From: Candidatus Accumulibacter similis
GTDB lineage: Bacteria > Pseudomonadota > Gammaproteobacteria > Burkholderiales > Rhodocyclaceae
NCBI GenBank assembly: GCA_013347225.1
Contig: CP054595.1
Location: forward strand, 1,054,001 to 1,118,000
Length of the DNA stretch: 64,000 bases
Reading direction: 5' to 3'
The notes under the pieces are model-generated. The model was not told where the DNA came from, did no database searches, and worked only from the letters and a program-made list of their open reading frames with translations. Positions 20,987-30,962 of the stretch are shown here, piece by piece; position 1 is the first letter of the stretch; each line of letters starts with the position of its first letter. A program made the translations under genes and the position numbers.

Positions 20987-21784
20987 ATGAGTCGTGACAT
21001 GAGACCCCGCAAGGCGCCGCCCGGCAGGAAGTCGGCTGGCGGCACGCTGTTCGGCCTGTTCATCGGCCTCGTCATTGGTGTCATCGCGGTTGCCGCTGTC
21101 GTCTGGTATGTCAGCAAGGCGCCGCTGCCCTTTACGACTACCGGCCAGCAGCCCAAGCCGCCGCCGCCGGTTGGCAGCAAGCCGGCCGGCCAGCCGGCGA
21201 GCGAAGTGCCGCCGGTCGCGGCGGCGCCGGCGGCGCCGGTGGCGCTGCCGGGCAAACCAGGCGACCCGATTCCCGAGAAGCCGCGTTTCGATTTCTACAA
21301 GATCCTGCCGGGCAATGCGGAAGCGGTTCCCGACCCCAAGCCCGATGAAGCCAGACCGGCGCAGCCGGTGCCGACGATCGGCAAGCCCACCGAAACGAAG
21401 CCGATCGAGACCAAGCCAGCCGAGACCCGGGTGGTGGAAGCGAAGCCGACGGAAGCGAAGCCGGCAGAGAGCAAGACTGCAGACGGCAAGACTGCAGAGG
21501 GCAAGGCACCCGCCGGCAAGCCGGCCGAGGCGAAGGGTGAGAACACCCTCAAGGAGCCGATCTATCTGCAGGCGGGTTCGTTCCTGAGCGCCAGCGATGC
21601 CGACAACCAGAAGGCCCGACTGGCGTTGCTTGGAGCAGAGGCCCGCATCCAGCAGGTGATGCTGCAGGACAAGGTCTGGTACCGTGTTCGCCTCGGGCCG
21701 TACCACAAGATGGACGAGGTGAACCACATGCGCGCCGACCTCGCCAAGCAGGGGATTGACGCCAACGTCGTTCGCCGGGAGTGA
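20987..21784 (+). CDS. SPOR domain-containing cell-division/envelope protein
   Basis: A 265-residue bitopic inner-membrane protein: basic N-terminus (MSRDMRPRKAPPGRK), one membrane helix (about 20-45, GTLFGLFIGLVIGVIAVAAV), a long Pro/Lys/Ala/Glu linker with short repeats of the KPTET/KPAET type (about 60-180), and a C-terminal SPOR domain (about 190-265, IYLQAGSFLSASDADNQKARL, VWYRVRLGPY) that binds denuded septal glycan. Architecture is that of FtsN-like proteins, but sequence in the linker is not conserved, so the gene is left unnamed. It sits between argS and dsbA. A ribosome binding site (AGAGGATTTCC) precedes ATG 20987. Confidence 0.9.
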   Translation: MSRDMRPRKAPPGRKSAGGTLFGLFIGLVIGVIAVAAVVWYVSKAPLPFTTTGQQPKPPPPVGSKPAGQPASEVPPVAAAPAAPVALPGKPGDPIPEKPRFDFYKILPGNAEAVPDPKPDEARPAQPVPTIGKPTETKPIETKPAETRVVEAKPTEAKPAESKTADGKTAEGKAPAGKPAEAKGENTLKEPIYLQAGSFLSASDADNQKARLALLGAEARIQQVMLQDKVWYRVRLGPYHKMDEVNHMRADLAKQGIDANVVRRE

Positions 21785-21917
21785 AAGCCGGTGCGGTGAT
21801 CGTCGCGAGGCGACCGCGCGGGAAGGAAGCAGCTCAGACCGATCGCTGAGGAGTGGGCAGGCAACGGCGCCGATCGGTCGCGCAGCAGATTCATTGGCAA
21901 CCTTGAAGGAGAAGACA

Positions 21918-22568
21918 TTGAGGCATTCACGTTCCCCCGGATGGCTGCTGGCCGTCGTCATCGCCCTGCTGGCGGCAGCGCTGCCGGTCCGGGCCGAGCT
22001 CGTTGCCGGACGCGATTACGTCGTAATCGTTCCCCAGCAAACGACCGACAACCCGGCAAAGATCGAGGTCGTCGAGTTCTTCTCGTACGCCTGTCCGCAT
22101 TGCAGCGAACTGCACCCGACCCTGAGCAAGTGGTCGTCGGCGCTGCCGGCCGACGTCGTCCTGAAGCGTGTGCCGATCACCTTCGGCCGCCAGCAGTGGG
22201 CGCCGCTGGCCCGCCTGTTCTACGCGCTCGAGGCCACGGGCGACCTCGCGCGGCTCGACAACGCCGTTTTCGAGACCCTGCACCGCCAGGGCGGCAAGCT
22301 CTTCGACGACAAGAGCGTCATCGAGTGGGCAACGGCACGCGGCATCGACCGCCAGAAGTTCACCGATGCCTACAATTCCTTCGGTGTCGTCAGCAAGGTC
22401 AAGCAGGCCGACCAGATGGCAAAGGCGTACGCGATTCAAGGCGTCCCGGCGCTCGCCGTCGATGGCAAGTACCTGGTCACCGGCAAGGACCTCAAGGACT
22501 TCAACGCCTTGCTGGCGCTGACCGACCAGGTGATCGACAAGGTCCGGCGCGAGCGCGGCAAGAAGTAG
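21918..22568 (+). CDS. dsbA: Thiol:disulfide interchange protein DsbA
   Basis: A 216-residue periplasmic oxidase that introduces disulfides into exported proteins. The signal peptide is WLLAVVIALLAAALPVRA; the active site is FSYACPHCSEL (CPHC, about residue 57-60); the cis-Pro loop is GVPALAVDGKYLV. The open frame goes further upstream, but TTG 21918 is preceded by AAGGAGAAGACA, a strong ribosome binding site, and gives a proper signal peptide. It is downstream of the SPOR gene by 133 bases. Confidence 0.93.
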   Translation: MRHSRSPGWLLAVVIALLAAALPVRAELVAGRDYVVIVPQQTTDNPAKIEVVEFFSYACPHCSELHPTLSKWSSALPADVVLKRVPITFGRQQWAPLARLFYALEATGDLARLDNAVFETLHRQGGKLFDDKSVIEWATARGIDRQKFTDAYNSFGVVSKVKQADQMAKAYAIQGVPALAVDGKYLVTGKDLKDFNALLALTDQVIDKVRRERGKK

Positions 22569-22651
22569 GACCAGCGCGCACCTGACCTCGGCAACTGACG
22601 TGCGTCGCGCCGGGCAGCGGACATCGCCGGCGCGCCGCTGAGTCGTCGGCC

Positions 22652-23419
22652 GTGCATCGCGTCTTCATCACCGGCGCTTCCTCCGGCATCGGCCGCGCGC
22701 TGGCGGAGCACTATGCCGCGCGCGGGGCGCAACTCGGGCTTGTCGCCCGGCGGCCCCAGTTGCTGCATGAGCTGTCGACGCGCTGGCCAGGACAGGTCAG
22801 GGCCTACCCGCTCGACGTCACCGACGCCGCCGCCCTGCGCGCGGCGGCCACGGACTTCATCGCCGCTGTCGGCGTCCCCGATGTCGTGATCGCCAACGCC
22901 GGTGTCTCGGTCGGCACGCTGACCGAGCACGCCGAGGATCTCGAGGCGATCCGGCGGGTGATCGACGTCAACCATTTCGGCATGGTGGCGACCTTCTCAC
23001 CCTTCATTGCCGGCATGCGCCAGGCCGCTCGCGGCCGCCTGGTCGGCATCGCCTCGCTCGCAGGTGTCCGTGGTCTCGCGGGTGCGGCAGCCTATTGCGC
23101 GTCGAAGGCGGCAGCGATCAGCTATCTCGAAAGCCTGCGCCTCGAACTGCGCGATTCGGGTATCCGCGTGGTCACCATCTGCCCGGGCTACGTCAGGACA
23201 CCGATGACCGAGGTGAATCGGTTCCCGATGCCCTTTCTGCTTGCCGCCGACGAGGCGGCGGCGCGCTTCGCCCGCGTGATCGAACGGGGCAGCAGTTACA
23301 GCGTCGTGCCGTGGCAGATGGCGGTCGTCGGCAAGCTGTTGCGGCTGCTGCCGAACGCCGTCTATGACCGCCTGTTCGCTGCCGCCCCCCGCAAGCCCCG
23401 CCGGCAACCACCGAGCTAG
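22652..23419 (+). CDS. Short-chain dehydrogenase/reductase
   Basis: A 255-residue classical SDR: cofactor loop TGASSGIGRALAEHY, NAG in VIANAGVS, catalytic Ser in GIASLAGV and YCASKAAA (Tyr-x3-Lys). Arg residues after the second strand (ARRPQLL) suggest NADPH preference. A GTG start (22652) with the Rossmann loop a few residues in is normal for the family. The substrate is unknown. It is on the same strand as dsbA but 83 bases apart and convergent with a second SDR gene. Confidence 0.88.
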   Translation: MHRVFITGASSGIGRALAEHYAARGAQLGLVARRPQLLHELSTRWPGQVRAYPLDVTDAAALRAAATDFIAAVGVPDVVIANAGVSVGTLTEHAEDLEAIRRVIDVNHFGMVATFSPFIAGMRQAARGRLVGIASLAGVRGLAGAAAYCASKAAAISYLESLRLELRDSGIRVVTICPGYVRTPMTEVNRFPMPFLLAADEAAARFARVIERGSSYSVVPWQMAVVGKLLRLLPNAVYDRLFAAAPRKPRRQPPS

Positions 23420-23453
23420 CGCGTCGTGGTCGTGCCGGGGGAGCGTCGGCGCG

Positions 23454-24182
<729 letters not shown>

Positions 24183-24211
24183 GTGTCTCTCCTCCTGTCC
24201 GAAGATGGTGC

Positions 24212-25024
24212 ATGATGCAGTGGTCTGACGCGCTCGGCAAGCTCCACGCTCGCCATCCGGGGTTGCCTCGGATCGTCTCGCTGGTGCCGAGTCTGACCGA
24301 GCTGCTGATCGCCCTCGGGCTCGCCGAGCACCTGGTAGGTCGCACGGGTTTCTGCGTCCACCCGCGCGAGGCCGTTCGCCGCATTCCGAAGCTCGGTGGG
24401 ACCAAGGGCTTCGACCGCGAGCGACTGCGTGCGCTGCAGCCGACACACGTGCTGGTCAATATCGACGAGAACCGGCGCGACGAAGTCGCTGCGCTGGCTG
24501 ACTTCGTACCGCACCTGATCGTCACCCATCCGCTGGCGGCGCGCGACAACCTCGATCTCTACCGCCTGCTCGGGGGCATCTTCAATCGCGAGGCGGAGGC
24601 AGCAGAGCTGTCCGCCGCCTTCGAGCGCGAATGGGGGGCGCTTGCCGAAGTCGCCGCCGCGCTGCCGCGGCAGCAGGTGCTGTACCTGATCTGGCGCGAG
24701 CCGTGGTTCAGCGTTGCCCGCGACACCTACATCTCGCGCATGCTGGCGGCAGCCGGTTGGGACACGCTGCCGTCCGTCAGTGCGCAGCGCTACCCGCAGA
24801 TCGAGCTGGCGGAGGCGATCCGCGACGCCGAGATCGTCTTCCTCGCCAGCGAACCCTACCCGTTTCGCGAGCGTGACCGGCGGCGACTGCAAGGCGAGAT
24901 GGCCAACCGCTGCTGGCAGCTGATCGACGGCGAGATGGTCTCCTGGTACGGCAGCAGGGCGGTCATGGGCCTCGCCTATCTGCGCCGGCTGCGGCTTCGC
25001 CTCTGTCAATCGGCTGGAACTTGA
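24212..25024 (+). CDS. BtuF-like helical-backbone metal/cobalamin receptor
   Basis: A 270-residue protein with the two-lobe fold of cluster A-II substrate-binding proteins: PRIVSLVPSLTELLIALGL, GRTGFCVHPREAVRRIP, TGFCVHP being typical of the 'cobalamin-binding protein' group, and later YLIWREPWFSVARDTYISRML. No signal peptide or lipobox is visible with the start at ATG 24212 or 24215, so either the protein is cytoplasmic or an upstream exon-like start is missed; a longer frame adds no hydrophobic segment. It starts 29 bases from the divergent SDR. Linkage to B12 would fit the B12-dependent ribonucleotide reductase in the window, but ligand identity is inferred. Confidence 0.75.
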   Translation: MMQWSDALGKLHARHPGLPRIVSLVPSLTELLIALGLAEHLVGRTGFCVHPREAVRRIPKLGGTKGFDRERLRALQPTHVLVNIDENRRDEVAALADFVPHLIVTHPLAARDNLDLYRLLGGIFNREAEAAELSAAFEREWGALAEVAAALPRQQVLYLIWREPWFSVARDTYISRMLAAAGWDTLPSVSAQRYPQIELAEAIRDAEIVFLASEPYPFRERDRRRLQGEMANRCWQLIDGEMVSWYGSRAVMGLAYLRRLRLRLCQSAGT

Positions 25025-25061
25025 CGAGCATCAAGCTCCGGTCAGGCGGGGTCACTATACT
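25021..25061 (+). promoter_or_regulatory. FNR/Anr class II promoter for ubiUVT
   Basis: TTGACGAGCATCAA at 25021-25034 matches TTGAT-N4-ATCAA at 9 of 10 positions. TATACT at 25056-25061 is the -10 element. The box centre lies 28.5 bases before the hexamer, which places it near -41 from the expected start, the class II position. The box overlaps the stop codon of the preceding gene, and ubiU starts 31 bases after the hexamer. E. coli ubiUV is reported to be Fnr-activated. Confidence 0.75.
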
Positions 25062-25091
25062 GGCGTGCTTCGTGCAACAGGGTCTTTCGCC

Positions 25092-26105
25092 ATGGCAGCT
25101 CGCAAGATACCCCAGCTCATTTGCCCGGCGGGCAGCCTGCCGGCGCTCAAGGCCGCGGTAGACCACGGGGCAGACGCCGTCTATCTCGGTTATCGCAACG
25201 ATACCAACGCGCGCAATTTCGCCGGACTCAATTTCGACCACAAGGCAATGGTCGAAGGGATCCGCTACGCCCAGGCACGCCACTGTCAGGTCCTGATGGC
25301 GATCAACACCTTTGCCCAGCCGGGGCGCTTCGCCGACTGGCAGCGAGCGGTCGACGGGGCGGCAGATCTTGGCGTCGACGCCGTCATCCTTGCCGATGTC
25401 GGCCTCCTCGACGACAGCAGTCGCCGCCATCCGGAGCTGCGTCTCCACCTTTCGGTGCAGGGCTCGGCAACGAACTACGAGGCGATCAACTTCGCGCAGC
25501 GCGAGTTCGGCGTGAAGCGCGCCGTCCTGCCGCGCGTCCTGACCCTGGCACAGGTCGAGACGGTGATCCGCAACACTACGGTCGAGATCGAGGTCTTCGG
25601 CTTCGGCAGTCTGTGCGTGATGAACGAGGGGCGTTGCTGGCTCTCCTCGTACGCCACCGGTGAGTCGCCGAACACCGTCGGCGCCTGCTCGCCGGCGAAG
25701 TTCGTGCAGTGGCAGAGATCGCCGGACGGCATGGCAACGCGGCTGAACGGCATTCTGATCGACTGCTTCGCCGATGCCGAACCGGCCGGCTACCCGACGC
25801 TGTGCAAGGGGCGTTTCGAAGTGCAGGGGGAAACCTATTACGCGCTCGAAGAACCGACGAGTCTCAACGTGCTCGAAATCCTGCCCGAGATCGCCCGCAT
25901 CGGTGTCGCCGCGATCAAGGTCGAAGGCCGCCAGCGCAGCCCGACCTACGTCGCGCAGGTGACGCGCACGCTGCGTGCGGCGCTCGACGGGCTCGCGAGC
26001 GCCGAGCAGGGCTTCAGCGTCCGCCCGGCGTGGCAGGCCGAACTCGCCCGACTGGCCGAAGGCAGCCAGGTGACGCTCGGTGCCTACAGCCGGCCGTGGC
26101 GCTAG
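25092..26105 (+). CDS. ubiU: O2-independent ubiquinone hydroxylation protein UbiU
   Basis: A 337-residue U32 family protein that with UbiV forms a 4Fe-4S heterodimer hydroxylating the quinone ring without oxygen (prephenate as donor in E. coli). The four cluster Cys are at about 175, 182, 199 and 238 ([21 protein letters not shown]); their spacing of 7, 17 and 39 is the same as in E. coli UbiU. ATG 25092 gives [19 protein letters not shown]; the nine upstream codons are not conserved. It is the first gene of ubiUVT, with an FNR/Anr-type promoter. Confidence 0.94.
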   Translation: MAARKIPQLICPAGSLPALKAAVDHGADAVYLGYRNDTNARNFAGLNFDHKAMVEGIRYAQARHCQVLMAINTFAQPGRFADWQRAVDGAADLGVDAVILADVGLLDDSSRRHPELRLHLSVQGSATNYEAINFAQREFGVKRAVLPRVLTLAQVETVIRNTTVEIEVFGFGSLCVMNEGRCWLSSYATGESPNTVGACSPAKFVQWQRSPDGMATRLNGILIDCFADAEPAGYPTLCKGRFEVQGETYYALEEPTSLNVLEILPEIARIGVAAIKVEGRQRSPTYVAQVTRTLRAALDGLASAEQGFSVRPAWQAELARLAEGSQVTLGAYSRPWR

Positions 26106-26119
26106 CTGGGCGACGAACG

Positions 26120-27043
26120 ATGAAGCTCTCGCTTGGACCGTTGCTCTACTTCTGGCCGAAGCACGAGGTCTACGAGTTCTACGCCGAAATGGCGCAGAAC
26201 CCGGCGATCGACATCGTCTGCCTCGGCGAAGTCGTCTGCTCGCGCCGGCAGCAGATTCGCACCGCCGACTGGCTGGGCCTGGCGCGCGATCTCGCCGCGG
26301 CCGGCAAGGAGGTCGTCATTGCCGCGCAGGCGCTGCTCGAATCGGAGAGTGACCTGAAGGCGCTGCGACGCCTGGCCGATGCGCTGTGCGAGATCCCCGG
26401 CTGCCTGCTCGAGGCCAACGATCTCGGCGCGGTCGGCATTGCCGCCGGTCGGCCGTTCGTTGCCGGGCCCCATCTCAACATCTACAACGAGGTCACGCTC
26501 TCGTCGTTCGCCCGCCGCGGCATGCGGCGCTGGCTGCCGCCACTCGAGGCCGACCGGCGGCTGATCGGGACGCTGCACGGCGCGCGTCCAGCCGGCGTCG
26601 AGACCGAGGTCTTCGTTTTCGGCAAGCTGCCACTGGCCTTCTCCGCCCGTTGCTTCACCGCCCGCCATTACAATCTCGGCAAGGACGACTGCCAGTTCCG
26701 CTGTCTCGACCACCCGCAGGGGATGACCCTGCGCACCCGCGAGGGGCAGCCGTTCCTGACCATCAACGGCATCCAGACGATGTCGGCGCAGACCTATAGC
26801 CTGCTGCCGCAGGTTCCCGATCTGCTGGCGATGGGCGTCGAGGTGATCCGCATCAGTCCGCAGCGGCAGGCGATGGCGGCGGTCGTCGCCGCCTTCGACG
26901 CTGCTCGGCGTGGCGAAGCGCTGGCTCCGGATACCGCGGGCTGGGCCAGCGACGGGTTGGTGGACGGCTACTGGTTCGGCGCTGCCGGGATTGCCAGCCA
27001 CCAGGCTGCCGCGCCTGTCAATCGGGAAGGAATTCATTCATGA
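26120..27043 (+). CDS. ubiV: O2-independent ubiquinone hydroxylation protein UbiV
   Basis: A 307-residue U32 family partner of UbiU. Cluster ligands match E. coli UbiV: one Cys near 40 ([10 protein letters not shown]) and three in [10 protein letters not shown] then DDCQFRC at about 178, 191 and 195, with spacing 13 and 4. It starts 14 bases after ubiU and overlaps ubiT by four bases (ATGA), so the three genes are an operon. In a facultative organism it allows ubiquinone synthesis for anaerobic respiration. Confidence 0.94.
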   Translation: MKLSLGPLLYFWPKHEVYEFYAEMAQNPAIDIVCLGEVVCSRRQQIRTADWLGLARDLAAAGKEVVIAAQALLESESDLKALRRLADALCEIPGCLLEANDLGAVGIAAGRPFVAGPHLNIYNEVTLSSFARRGMRRWLPPLEADRRLIGTLHGARPAGVETEVFVFGKLPLAFSARCFTARHYNLGKDDCQFRCLDHPQGMTLRTREGQPFLTINGIQTMSAQTYSLLPQVPDLLAMGVEVIRISPQRQAMAAVVAAFDAARRGEALAPDTAGWASDGLVDGYWFGAAGIASHQAAAPVNREGIHS

Positions 27044-27492
27044 GTCAGGGTTTCACGATTCCGAGCTTCAAGTTGCCGGGCGTCCTCTCGACGATCGGTG
27101 CCCATCTGCCGCAGTGGCCGCACTCGCTGGCTTTGGCGACGGCGCTCAACGTCGCCGCCAGGGTCGGCCTGCTGCCGGCCGACAGCCTGGCGCAGCTCGC
27201 GGACCGCAGTTTCGTCGTCGACGTGCTCGATACCGGCGGCGTCGCTTCGTTCATCTATCGCGACGGGCTCTTCCGCCCACTGCTGACCGCCCCGCAGGCG
27301 CCTGATCTGTGTTTCCAGGCCAACCTGTCGGCTTTCCTGCAGCTGCTGGCACGGCAGGAAGACCCGGATACCCTCTTCTTCAAGCGCGAACTGTCGATCG
27401 TCGGCGACACCGAGCTGGGGCTGCTGGTCAAGAACATGCTCGACGCCATCGAGTGGCCGCCCTTGCCGCGACTGTCGCTCTTCCAGCGTTGA
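27040..27492 (+). CDS. ubiT: Ubiquinone biosynthesis accessory factor UbiT (SCP2 domain)
   Basis: A 150-residue SCP2 sterol-carrier-fold protein. In E. coli UbiT is needed with UbiU and UbiV for anaerobic ubiquinone synthesis and binds the lipid intermediate. Visible features: the N-terminal amphipathic segment [33 protein letters not shown] and the conserved [20 protein letters not shown]. It is translationally coupled to ubiV by ATGA. The following transporter begins 45 bases downstream. Confidence 0.92.
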   Translation: MSQGFTIPSFKLPGVLSTIGAHLPQWPHSLALATALNVAARVGLLPADSLAQLADRSFVVDVLDTGGVASFIYRDGLFRPLLTAPQAPDLCFQANLSAFLQLLARQEDPDTLFFKRELSIVGDTELGLLVKNMLDAIEWPPLPRLSLFQR

Positions 27493-27537
27493 GCCCGCGG
27501 GTCGCCCGGACGACTGGCGCCGGCGTCGCGGCGAAGC

Positions 27538-28485
27538 ATGTCGTCAGCGTCACCGGCTAGCGCGCCACTGATCGCCGGTGTCGCCTGCGCTCTCGGTGCC
27601 GGCATGCTTTGGGGACTGGTTTTCGTCGTTCCGCTGCTGCTGCCCGAGTATCCGCCGGCGATACTGTCCTTCGGCCGCTACCTCGGTTTCGGGCTGATCG
27701 CGCTGCTGCTCGCCTGGAGCGGCCGCAGGCGTCTGCTGCGGCTGCAGCGCCAGGATTGGCGCGTGGCTTTCGAGCTGGCGCTGGTCGGCAACATCCTCTA
27801 CTACCTTTTCCTGGCGGCGGCAATCCAGCTCGCCGACGCGCCGTTGCCGACGATGCTCATCGGGACCCTGCCGATCGTCATCGCCATCGTCGCCAATTTC
27901 GGCAGCGAAGCGTTGCCATGGCGTCGTCTGCTGCCGTCCCTGACGGTGATCGCGATCGGCATCGCCCTCGTGAACCGCCATGAGATGGCTTTGCTCGGCG
28001 GGCAGCGCAGCGCCGACGACTACCTGCGCGGAGCGCTGCTGGCGCTGGCGGCGGTCGCCACCTGGACCTGGTATCCGGTGCGCAACTCACGCTGGCTGCG
28101 GCAGCGGCCGCAGATCGGTTCCGGAACCTGGGCGCTGGCGCAGGGGCTGGCGACGCTGCCACTGGCAGCGATCGGCATGGCCGCTGCCGGGTTCTGGTCG
28201 GACGGCAGCTTCGACTACCCGCTGGGACCGCAGCCAGTGCGCTACGTAGGGCTGATGCTGACGCTCGGTTTCTGTGCCTCATGGCTCGGCACCCTGCTCT
28301 GGAATCGTGCCAGCCAGTTGCTGCCGACGGCTCTCAGCGGCCAGTTGATCGTCTTCGAGACCCTCGCCGCCTTTGCCTACGCCTTCATCTGGCGCGGCGC
28401 GCTGCCCGGCGGCTCGGCGCTGCTCGGCATCGGCCTGCTGCTGGCCGGCGTCGTTCTCGGCGTGCGCGCCTTCCGCGCCGGCTGA
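27538..28485 (+). CDS. EamA/DMT-superfamily transporter
   Basis: A 315-residue inner-membrane protein with about ten predicted membrane helices arranged as two EamA repeats (first from GVACALGAGMLWGLVFVVPL, second from YLRGALLALAAVATWTWYPV). The long loop between repeats holds a Trp-rich segment. Substrate is not readable: such proteins export amino acids or metabolites. It is downstream of ubiT and may be in the same transcript. A short hairpin follows its stop. Confidence 0.85.
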   Translation: MSSASPASAPLIAGVACALGAGMLWGLVFVVPLLLPEYPPAILSFGRYLGFGLIALLLAWSGRRRLLRLQRQDWRVAFELALVGNILYYLFLAAAIQLADAPLPTMLIGTLPIVIAIVANFGSEALPWRRLLPSLTVIAIGIALVNRHEMALLGGQRSADDYLRGALLALAAVATWTWYPVRNSRWLRQRPQIGSGTWALAQGLATLPLAAIGMAAAGFWSDGSFDYPLGPQPVRYVGLMLTLGFCASWLGTLLWNRASQLLPTALSGQLIVFETLAAFAYAFIWRGALPGGSALLGIGLLLAGVVLGVRAFRAG

Positions 28486-28490
28486 GCGGT

Positions 28491-28507
28491 CCGTCGGTCG
28501 CCGACGG
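28491..28507 (+). terminator. Hairpin after the DMT transporter gene
   Basis: CCGTCGG (28491-28497) pairs with CCGACGG (28501-28507) around a TCG loop, 6 bases after the stop codon. No U-tract follows, so termination activity is uncertain. Confidence 0.35.
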
Positions 28508-28653
28508 CGGCCGTCCGTATCGTCCGCCGGCGCGATCGATCGTACTGTGGCGTCGCGCGTGGTCGCGCTTGTGCGATCATTGCCTGGTCGCGCCCGCCAG
28601 TGGCGCACAAGCGTCACGGGGGCGCCAAGGGCGCCGATCAGCGGGGGTGAGCG

Positions 28654-29673
28654 ATGCGAGTCTTTCAGATTCAGGACGACTGGGGGCTGGGCAATCTGCG
28701 CCTGGCCGAGAGAGGGCGACCGCAACCCGGGCCGGGGCAGGTGCTGCTGCGCATGCGCGCCGCTTCGCTCAACCATCGTGACCTGGTCGTTCCGGAGCGC
28801 GGCTATGGCAGCTTCACCGGGACGTTGCCGCTGATTCCCGTGTCGGACGGCGTCGGCGAGGTGGTCGAGGTCGGTCCCGGCGTCAGCCGTGTTGCACCGG
28901 GTGACCGGGTCTGCCCGTGCTTCTTCCAGGGCTGGATCAGCGGTGACCCGGACCTGCGTCGCATGACGGGGTCGCTCGGCGGTCCGCTCGATGGCGTGAT
29001 GGCCGAGTTCATGTGCCTCTCCGAGCAGGGCGTGGTGAAGGTCCCGGGCTGTCTCGGTGACCTCGAGGCGGCGACGCTGCCATGCGCGGCGTTGACTGCC
29101 TGGAGCGCGCTCGTCACGCATGGCCGGGTCGGCCCCGGCGAGCGGGTGCTGATCCAGGGCTCGGGTGGCGTGGCACTGTTTGCCCTTGCCTTTGCCAGGA
29201 TCGCTGGTGCCCACGTCACCGTCATTTCCTCGAGTGACGAAAGGATCGAGCGCCTGCGGGCGCTCGGCGCCGACGCGACGATCAACTACACGCGGACACC
29301 CGAGTGGTCGAAGGCCGCACGCGAGATCACCGGCGGGCGTGGTTTCGATCACATCGTCGAGTTGGGCGGCGAGAAGACGCTGCCGCAGTCGTTGCGCTGC
29401 ATTCGTGCCGGGGGAACGCTGTCGATCATCGGCGTCCTGTCGGGTTCGTCGCCGGCGATACCCCTGGGCCTGATCGTCACGCGGCAGGTGCGGCTGCAGG
29501 GGATCACGGTCGGCCATCGCGACGGCTTCGAGGCCATGCTGCGGGCGCTCGAGCAACACCGGCCGGCGATCACGGTGGACCGGGTCTTCGAGTTCACGGC
29601 GCTCGGGGAGGCATTGGCCTATCTCAGGAGTGGCGCGCAGTTCGGCAAGATCTGCATTCGCCACCCCGACTAG
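28654..29673 (+). CDS. MDR-family NAD(P)-dependent alcohol dehydrogenase/quinone oxidoreductase
   Basis: A 339-residue medium-chain dehydrogenase. It has the GroES-like N-terminal domain (NHRDLVVPERGYGS, PVSDGVGEVVEVGPGVSRVAPGDRV) and a Rossmann domain (VLIQGSGGVALFALAFARI). The catalytic zinc Cys of alcohol dehydrogenases is replaced in the LNHRDL segment, and the structural-zinc Cys cluster is absent, so it belongs with the zinc-independent reductases. GTG-rich upstream sequence with AGCGGGGGTGAGCG precedes ATG 28654. The substrate is unknown. Confidence 0.87.
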   Translation: MRVFQIQDDWGLGNLRLAERGRPQPGPGQVLLRMRAASLNHRDLVVPERGYGSFTGTLPLIPVSDGVGEVVEVGPGVSRVAPGDRVCPCFFQGWISGDPDLRRMTGSLGGPLDGVMAEFMCLSEQGVVKVPGCLGDLEAATLPCAALTAWSALVTHGRVGPGERVLIQGSGGVALFALAFARIAGAHVTVISSSDERIERLRALGADATINYTRTPEWSKAAREITGGRGFDHIVELGGEKTLPQSLRCIRAGGTLSIIGVLSGSSPAIPLGLIVTRQVRLQGITVGHRDGFEAMLRALEQHRPAITVDRVFEFTALGEALAYLRSGAQFGKICIRHPD

Positions 29674-29798
29674 CGGCCGGCATGCGGCGGTCTCGGGACC
29701 CCGTTGACCAGCCAGCGCCGCCGCGCCACTCCCAGTGCGTTGCCCTTCCTTCCCCGCCTGCGGTTGGCGAGGCCGGCGGCGGGCGTCGGGCAGGGTGC

Positions 29799-29804
29799 TA
29801 GAAT
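29799..29804 (+). promoter_or_regulatory. TAGAAT -10 element directly before tsaD
   Basis: TAGAAT ends 7 bases before ATG 29812, so the transcript would begin at or next to that codon. The alternative start ATG 29803 lies inside this hexamer. Confidence 0.4.
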
Positions 29805-29811
29805 GCCGTCG

Positions 29812-30834
29812 ATGCTGGTTCTCGGAATCGAATCCTCCTGCGACGAAACGGGCGTGGCGCTGTATGGCAGCGTTGGCGACGGCGGCTTGCTGGCGCACGC
29901 CCTGCATTCCCAGGTCCGCATGCATGCCGAATACGGTGGAGTGGTTCCCGAGCTCGCGTCACGTGATCACATCGGCCGCCTCGTACCGCTGCTGCGGCAG
30001 GTTCTTGCCGCCAGCGGCTGTTCGTTGGCGCGGGTCGATGCCATTGCCTACACGCAGGGGCCCGGCCTCGCCGGTGCCCTGCTCGTCGGCGCCGCCTTTG
30101 CCGAGGCCCTGGCGACGGCCCTGGCCGTGCCAACGCTGCCGGTACACCACCTCGAGGGCCACCTGCTGTCGCCGCTTCTGTCGGCGCGGCCGCCGCGTTT
30201 TCCCTTCGTCGCACTCCTCGTATCGGGCGGGCACAGCCAGCTGATGCGCGTCAGCGGCGTCGGCGAGTACGAGTTGCTGGGCGAGACGCTCGATGACGCG
30301 GCCGGCGAAGCCTTCGACAAGACAGCCAAACTGCTGGGCCTTGACTACCCGGGCGGCCCGGCGCTGGCGGCACTCGCCGACAGCGGCCGGCCAGGACGGG
30401 TGAAGCTGCCGCGGCCGATGCTGCGCTCCGGTGATCTCGATTTCAGCTTCAGCGGCCTGAAAACCGCCGTCTTGACCCGCGTGCGCGAGTTGGGCCCGCT
30501 CGACGACGAGCAGCGGGCGGACATCGCCTGCGGATTTCAGGAAGCGATCGTCGAGGTGCTGGTGAGCAAGGCACTGCGCGCAGTCCGCGCAAGCGGCCTG
30601 CGGCAACTGGTCGTTGCCGGCGGTGTCGGAGCCAACCGCGAATTGCGCCGGCAGCTCGATGTGCGCGCGGCGCGGTCGCGCATCGACGTCTTCTATCCGG
30701 AGTTTGAGTTCTGTACCGACAACGGCGCGATGATTGCGCTGGCTGGCGCGCTGCGGCTGCAGGCGGGGCTTGTCGGCAAGGCACCCGGCGCGTTCGCGGT
30801 GCGCCCGCGCTGGCCGCTGACCGGCGCGGGCTAG
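29812..30834 (+). CDS. tsaD: tRNA N6-adenosine threonylcarbamoyltransferase
   Basis: A 340-residue member of the Kae1/TsaD/YgjD ASKHA family that transfers threonylcarbamoyl to A37 of ANN-decoding tRNAs, with TsaB and TsaE. N-terminus [20 protein letters not shown] is the family signature; the metal site is [10 protein letters not shown] (two His) with [27 protein letters not shown] and the late [12 protein letters not shown] 29812 is preferred over 29803 because a -10 element overlaps the latter and because the family begins with this motif. It is convergent with plsY. Confidence 0.93.
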   Translation: MLVLGIESSCDETGVALYGSVGDGGLLAHALHSQVRMHAEYGGVVPELASRDHIGRLVPLLRQVLAASGCSLARVDAIAYTQGPGLAGALLVGAAFAEALATALAVPTLPVHHLEGHLLSPLLSARPPRFPFVALLVSGGHSQLMRVSGVGEYELLGETLDDAAGEAFDKTAKLLGLDYPGGPALAALADSGRPGRVKLPRPMLRSGDLDFSFSGLKTAVLTRVRELGPLDDEQRADIACGFQEAIVEVLVSKALRAVRASGLRQLVVAGGVGANRELRRQLDVRAARSRIDVFYPEFEFCTDNGAMIALAGALRLQAGLVGKAPGAFAVRPRWPLTGAG

Positions 30835-30962
30835 TGCGGCTGTGGACCGCTGCCGTGGATCGAAGGGCTGCCGACTCGGCGAAAGCCAGGATCTGGCCCC
30901 ATTCGCTCTCGTGGTTCCCCCCGGCAAGGGGCGATTGTGCGTCTCCGGCCCGACGCAACGGA

